64,000 nucleotides of DNA from Mucilaginibacter sp. (GTDB lineage Bacteria > Bacteroidota > Bacteroidia > Sphingobacteriales > Sphingobacteriaceae). Within the stretch, counting starts at the first letter, position 1. Each line of letters opens with the position of its first letter. Made by a program: the position numbers and the translations under genes. The notes beneath the pieces are model-generated. The model made no database searches, had not been told where the DNA came from, and saw only the letters and a program-made list of their open reading frames with translations. This document shows positions 61,324-64,000 of this stretch, piece after piece. The stretch covers positions 1 to 64,000 of the forward strand of contig JAQBOM010000028.1 of assembly GCA_028288025.1 (NCBI GenBank). Reading direction: 5' to 3'.

Positions 61324-61506
61324 CGTCATTGCGAGGAACGAAGCAATCTCTACGCCTGCTGATCACGGACCTTAAGCCCAGGTGGAACGGCATGCCGTGT
61401 ACACTTTTCTTTTCGCATGCGCAATCAGCAGGCGACCTTTTTCTCCCCACGTGCTTTTATCTGTCTGACTTGTATAGTTTAGAGATTGCTTCGTTCTCGC
61501 AATGAC
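61324..61506. repeat. 183-nt nested palindromic element (MITE-like)
   Basis: The outer inverted repeats are GTCATTGCGAGGAACGAAGC at 61325-61344 (extending to about 61351) and its near-perfect complement at 61481-61506. Inside lies CGCCTGCTGAT (61353-61363) / ATCAGCAGGCG (61424-61434), and at the centre the palindrome ACGGCATGCCGT (61387-61398). No ORF with transposase features. The outer word is one I know as a dispersed repeat in many bacterial genomes. It fills most of the 284-nt gap between dinB and the methyltransferase gene. Confidence 0.85.
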
Positions 61507-61546
61507 CCTGGAGATATTTTGCAATGACGCGTGGAGAGAGGAAACG

Positions 61547-62656
61547 TTAAAACGGCAGCATCAACTGGTCCGTACGCTTTTCGTCTTTTTGTTTCGGAGT
61601 TGGCTCGTTGAAATTGGAGAGGGAGATGCCCAGCAGGCGCACTTTTTTGTCGTCGGGTTCGGTGGCGGCAAGCAGGCGTTTGGCTGTGGCGCACACGGTT
61701 TCCAGGTCGTTGAAACCGGCGGGGAACGATTGGTTGCGGGTGATCTGTTTAAAATCGCTGTATTTTATTTTAAGCGTGAGGGTGCGCCCTTTTAGCTGGT
61801 AGGTTTGCAAGCGGTTGCAAACCGTTTGGGCTATTTTGTCCAGTTCGGCTTCCATTTCTTCGGTGGTGGTCAAGTCATAAGGAAAAGTGTCTTCGGCGGC
61901 GAGGGATTTGGTTTCACGGTGGGGCTGCACCTCGCGGTTATCGATGCCGCGAACGATCTGGTAATAAAAGCGGCCGGCTTTGCCGAAGTTTTTGGTCAGT
62001 TCATCCTCGGTAAGTTTTTTCAGGTCTTCGCCGGTGTGCAGGCCCATGTTCTTCATCTTTTGGGCGGTTACCTTGCCCACGCCAAAAAACTTTTCGACCG
62101 GCAGCTTTTCCATAAACGCTTCGATAGCCGATGGGCCGATAAAGGTCAATCCGTCGGGTTTGTTAATATCTGAAGCGGTTTTGGCGACGAATTTATTTAT
62201 CGACACCCCTGCCGAGGCGGTGAGCTGCAGTTCGTCCTTAATAGCCTGTTTTATTTGTTTGGCGATGTCGATGGCCGAGCCGATGTTGAGCTTGTCGGTG
62301 GTGACATCAAGGTAGGCTTCATCCAGCGAAAGTGGCTCGACCAAATCGGTATAGCGGCTGAATATTTCGCGTATCTTTTGCGAAACGTCTTTGTACGCCG
62401 CGAACCGTGGCCGTACAAACAGCGCGTGCGGACAAAGCTGCAGCGCCTTTTTCGAGGGCATGGCCGAACGGATGCCAAACTTGCGCGCCTCATAACTGGC
62501 CGTAGCTACCACGCCGCCGCGCCCCTCGGGCAGCCCGCCGACCACCAGCGGTTTGCCCCGGTATTCGGGGTTGTCGCGCTGTTCAACCGATGCGTAAAAC
62601 GCGTCCATATCAATATGGATGATCTTACGGTGGGGGTGAGCGGGGGATTGGTCCAT
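61547..62656 (-). CDS. dinB: DNA polymerase IV (Y-family)
   Basis: This is an error-prone translesion polymerase. The 369 residues have catalytic blocks IHIDMDAFYASVEQRDNPEY and VEPLSLDEAYLDVT (Asp/Glu metal ligands), the steric region GVATAS-like VVATASYEARKFGIRSAMPS, and a little-finger domain. It ends in DQLMLPF, a beta-clamp-binding peptide. Directly upstream are two palindromes (62712-62778). I see no LexA box. Confidence 0.96.
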   Translation of the reverse strand: MDQSPAHPHRKIIHIDMDAFYASVEQRDNPEYRGKPLVVGGLPEGRGGVVATASYEARKFGIRSAMPSKKALQLCPHALFVRPRFAAYKDVSQKIREIFSRYTDLVEPLSLDEAYLDVTTDKLNIGSAIDIAKQIKQAIKDELQLTASAGVSINKFVAKTASDINKPDGLTFIGPSAIEAFMEKLPVEKFFGVGKVTAQKMKNMGLHTGEDLKKLTEDELTKNFGKAGRFYYQIVRGIDNREVQPHRETKSLAAEDTFPYDLTTTEEMEAELDKIAQTVCNRLQTYQLKGRTLTLKIKYSDFKQITRNQSFPAGFNDLETVCATAKRLLAATEPDDKKVRLLGISLSNFNEPTPKQKDEKRTDQLMLPF

Positions 62657-62711
62657 CTGCTGTTGTGGGTATACAAAGATATAAAGCCTGGCGGTTTTTG
62701 CTTGCCGAATT

Positions 62712-62778
62712 GCAGGTGTCGCACTGCGCCGGGTGCGACACCTGCGACAAAAAAGTGCGACAGGTGCGACACCTGTCG
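62712..62778. repeat. Two tandem GGTGTCGCAC palindromes upstream of dinB
   Basis: GCAGGTGTCGCAC (62712-62724) / GTGCGACACCTGC (62733-62745) is perfect over 13 bp. The second, CGACAGGTG (62758-62766) / CACCTGTCG (62770-62778), is perfect over 9 bp. They share the words GTGCGACA and CACCTG. They lie between the cyclophilin stop and dinB start. Confidence 0.8.
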
Positions 62779-62795
62779 GTCTGCGCCGATTAATT

Positions 62796-63446
62796 TTACA
62801 ATATCACTGCCCGTTTAATATAATCAAGCTTCGGAAAATGCCGCTTTAAATACGCGTTCCCGCCTGCAAAAACCGAATCCTGGTGACCTGCGCGTATGCC
62901 GCCGCCCGAGCGTTCGCCATAGCCGGCATAAAGCGCATCGGCAACATCCATTCCCTGTATTATTTTTGCGAAGGGCGCAAATTGCTGCGCATCAAGGGTT
63001 GGGCTATTGTCGCGCAGATTTATAAAAACCTGCGTGGTGCGTCCGTTCGGGTCTTTAAACGCGAAAGCCACCGTTCCGCGGTCATTTGATGTTTTACGCG
63101 GATCGTCGGGAATGGTTTTTGTGCGCCAGAGTTGTGCAATCCCAGGTGTTGAGGCTATGCCGAACTGTGCCCATGTTTTATCGCGCACGCGAAAAAAGGC
63201 AGTGTTATAATAATAGCCGTATCGTACCAGGTTATAAAACCTGTCGACGCCGTTTGGCGCCCATTCGCGCCTTACTTCCAATATTATATTTCCCTTTGTG
63301 GTTTCGAGCAGTACTTTAAATACCAGGGGTGCCTGTTTGGTAAATTCCCGGTTGCCGGGGTGGAGGAGCATACTTTGCGGTTTACAGCCTGGTAAAATGG
63401 TGGTTATTAGTATGGTATAGAAAAGCAAGTTTTTAAGCGAGGCCAT
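62796..63446 (-). CDS. Peptidyl-prolyl isomerase, cyclophilin type, lipoprotein
   Basis: The 216 residues have a signal peptide with lipobox-like ITTILPGC (Cys21). The cyclophilin fold is visible in TTKGNIILEVRREWAPNGVD and RFYNLVRYGYYYNTAFFRVR. FVFKD-like AFAFKDPNGRTTQVFINLRD and FAPFAKIIQGMDVADALYAG follow. The FMIQGGD loop of typical cyclophilins is changed to AQFGIAST, so activity may differ. It is a paralogue of 7691-8401. Confidence 0.88.
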   Translation of the reverse strand: MASLKNLLFYTILITTILPGCKPQSMLLHPGNREFTKQAPLVFKVLLETTKGNIILEVRREWAPNGVDRFYNLVRYGYYYNTAFFRVRDKTWAQFGIASTPGIAQLWRTKTIPDDPRKTSNDRGTVAFAFKDPNGRTTQVFINLRDNSPTLDAQQFAPFAKIIQGMDVADALYAGYGERSGGGIRAGHQDSVFAGGNAYLKRHFPKLDYIKRAVIL

Positions 63447-63677
63447 ATTCGGGGTGTAAAGCTGTATTCTTTAAAAGTGCGAAATTTATTTAAATTATAA
63501 CGACGCGGAGGCACTATCCGTTTAACAAATGTACTTCTGCCACAGCGGCGGCGCGGCGCGACGAATGGATCGGTGGTGGATAGTTTTCGAAACTTGAAGT
63601 TTTCAAAACGGCAAGTTTGATCACTTCCAAGGTTGACATATATCGTTTAATATCGTAATTTTATAAAAAACAATTTT

Positions 63678-63911
63678 ATGCTCACTATAGATAGAATTAC
63701 ATCCGATCCCCAAATAATGAACGGCAAGGCCTGCATAAGGGGCATGCGCATTACGGTATCACTGGTACTTAATCTTATCGCTAACGGGATGAATAAAACA
63801 GAAATCCTAAAAGAGTATCCTGTCCTGGAAGCTGAGGATATTAATCAGTGCCTGCAATACGCTGCCTACCTGGCGGAGGAAGAATTATATACAAATCAAA
63901 AAGTATCCTGA
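63678..63911 (+). CDS. DUF433-family antitoxin
   Basis: The 77 residues begin MLTIDRITSDPQIMNGKACI and carry the DUF433 signature RGMRITVSLVLNLIANGMNK, then EILKEYPVLEAEDINQCLQY, a winged-helix/HTH-like DNA-binding domain used as antitoxin next to PIN-like toxins. The toxin reading frame starts 1 nt after its stop. The upstream gap (63447-63677) has AACTTGAAGTT at 63591-63601, a short palindrome that could be an operator. Confidence 0.88.
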   Translation: MLTIDRITSDPQIMNGKACIRGMRITVSLVLNLIANGMNKTEILKEYPVLEAEDINQCLQYAAYLAEEELYTNQKVS

Positions 63912-63912
63912 T

Positions 63913-64000
63913 TTGCGATTTATATTAGATATGGGTATAGCCCAAAGTGTTGCATTATGGCTGAAAGTCCAGGGACATGATGCTATACATTTAAATGATG
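63913..64000 (+). CDS. DUF5615/PIN-like toxin, 5' part only (cut by window edge)
   Basis: The frame opens at TTG 63913 and stays open to the end: RFILDMGIAQSVALWLK, then a GHDAIHL segment. The LDMG/LDxG acidic start and the WLKxxGHDAIHL pattern fit the Mut7-C/DUF5615 PIN-like RNases that partner DUF433 antitoxins. The rest is outside the window. The start codon is 1 nt from the antitoxin stop. Confidence 0.75.
   Translation, partial: MRFILDMGIAQSVALWLKVQGHDAIHLND

Overview
The window reads as an ordinary stretch of chromosome from a Bacteroidota bacterium, most likely Sphingobacteriaceae (Mucilaginibacter/Pedobacter-like). The grounds are a SusC/ZnuD-style TonB receptor with a carboxypeptidase-like N-terminal domain, DUF4270 and YceD/DUF177 proteins, TAnnTTTG-type promoter elements, weak Shine-Dalgarno signals with several TTG starts, and gene orders such as panC / half glycogen synthase / DUF4270 / glmS and DUF177-rpmF-plsX-fabH-accB-accC. 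I see no rRNA, tRNA, CRISPR array, prophage or classical insertion sequence.

Layout. 1-6.0 kb: a complete minus-strand kdp K+-ATPase operon (two unnamed tiny membrane ORFs, kdpF, kdpA, kdpB, kdpC) followed by a beta-barrel porin cut by the window edge. 6.3-21.8 kb: mixed housekeeping genes (exonuclease III, cyclophilin, a TonB receptor with a small Cys/His protein, hisS, a frameshifted ORF6N gene, acetyltransferase, a shortened LMW phosphatase, S1/P1 nuclease, fumC, TPR protein, serine hydrolase, YbaB, UPF0173). 21.8-25.2 kb: two small basic secreted paralogues and glgA-glgC. 25.4-36.8 kb: M28 peptidase, rpiB, tatC, the lipid-synthesis cluster, pdxA, rsmA, EcsC. 36.9-43.2 kb: 2-hydroxyacid dehydrogenase, panC, half GT5, DUF4270, glmS. 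43.3-46 kb: divergent katA/oxyR. 46-58.3 kb: MBL hydrolase, LolE-like permease, rbfA, M23 peptidase, kup, an orphan sigma-54 response regulator, efp, aminotransferase, M16 peptidase. 58.3-64 kb: an ECF sigma/YciI pair, RlmI-like methyltransferase, dinB, a second cyclophilin, and a DUF433 antitoxin with its toxin running off the edge.

Two non-coding signals stand out. First, the kdp operon and the kup gene, 43 kb apart and both K+ importers, carry the same upstream architecture: two CCTATYAAAATGATAGG-like palindromes at exactly 19-nt spacing plus a GTAATTGTYACACTA element on the gene-proximal side. This suggests a shared potassium regulon operator. Second, more than twenty intergenic gaps hold degenerate tandem heptamers, with a different word in different gaps, often arranged as left and right arms that can fold into a hairpin. 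The same kind of tract also lies inside hisS and inside a lipoprotein signal peptide. This resembles the heptanucleotide STRR sequences of filamentous cyanobacteria and is the best candidate for an undescribed system here.
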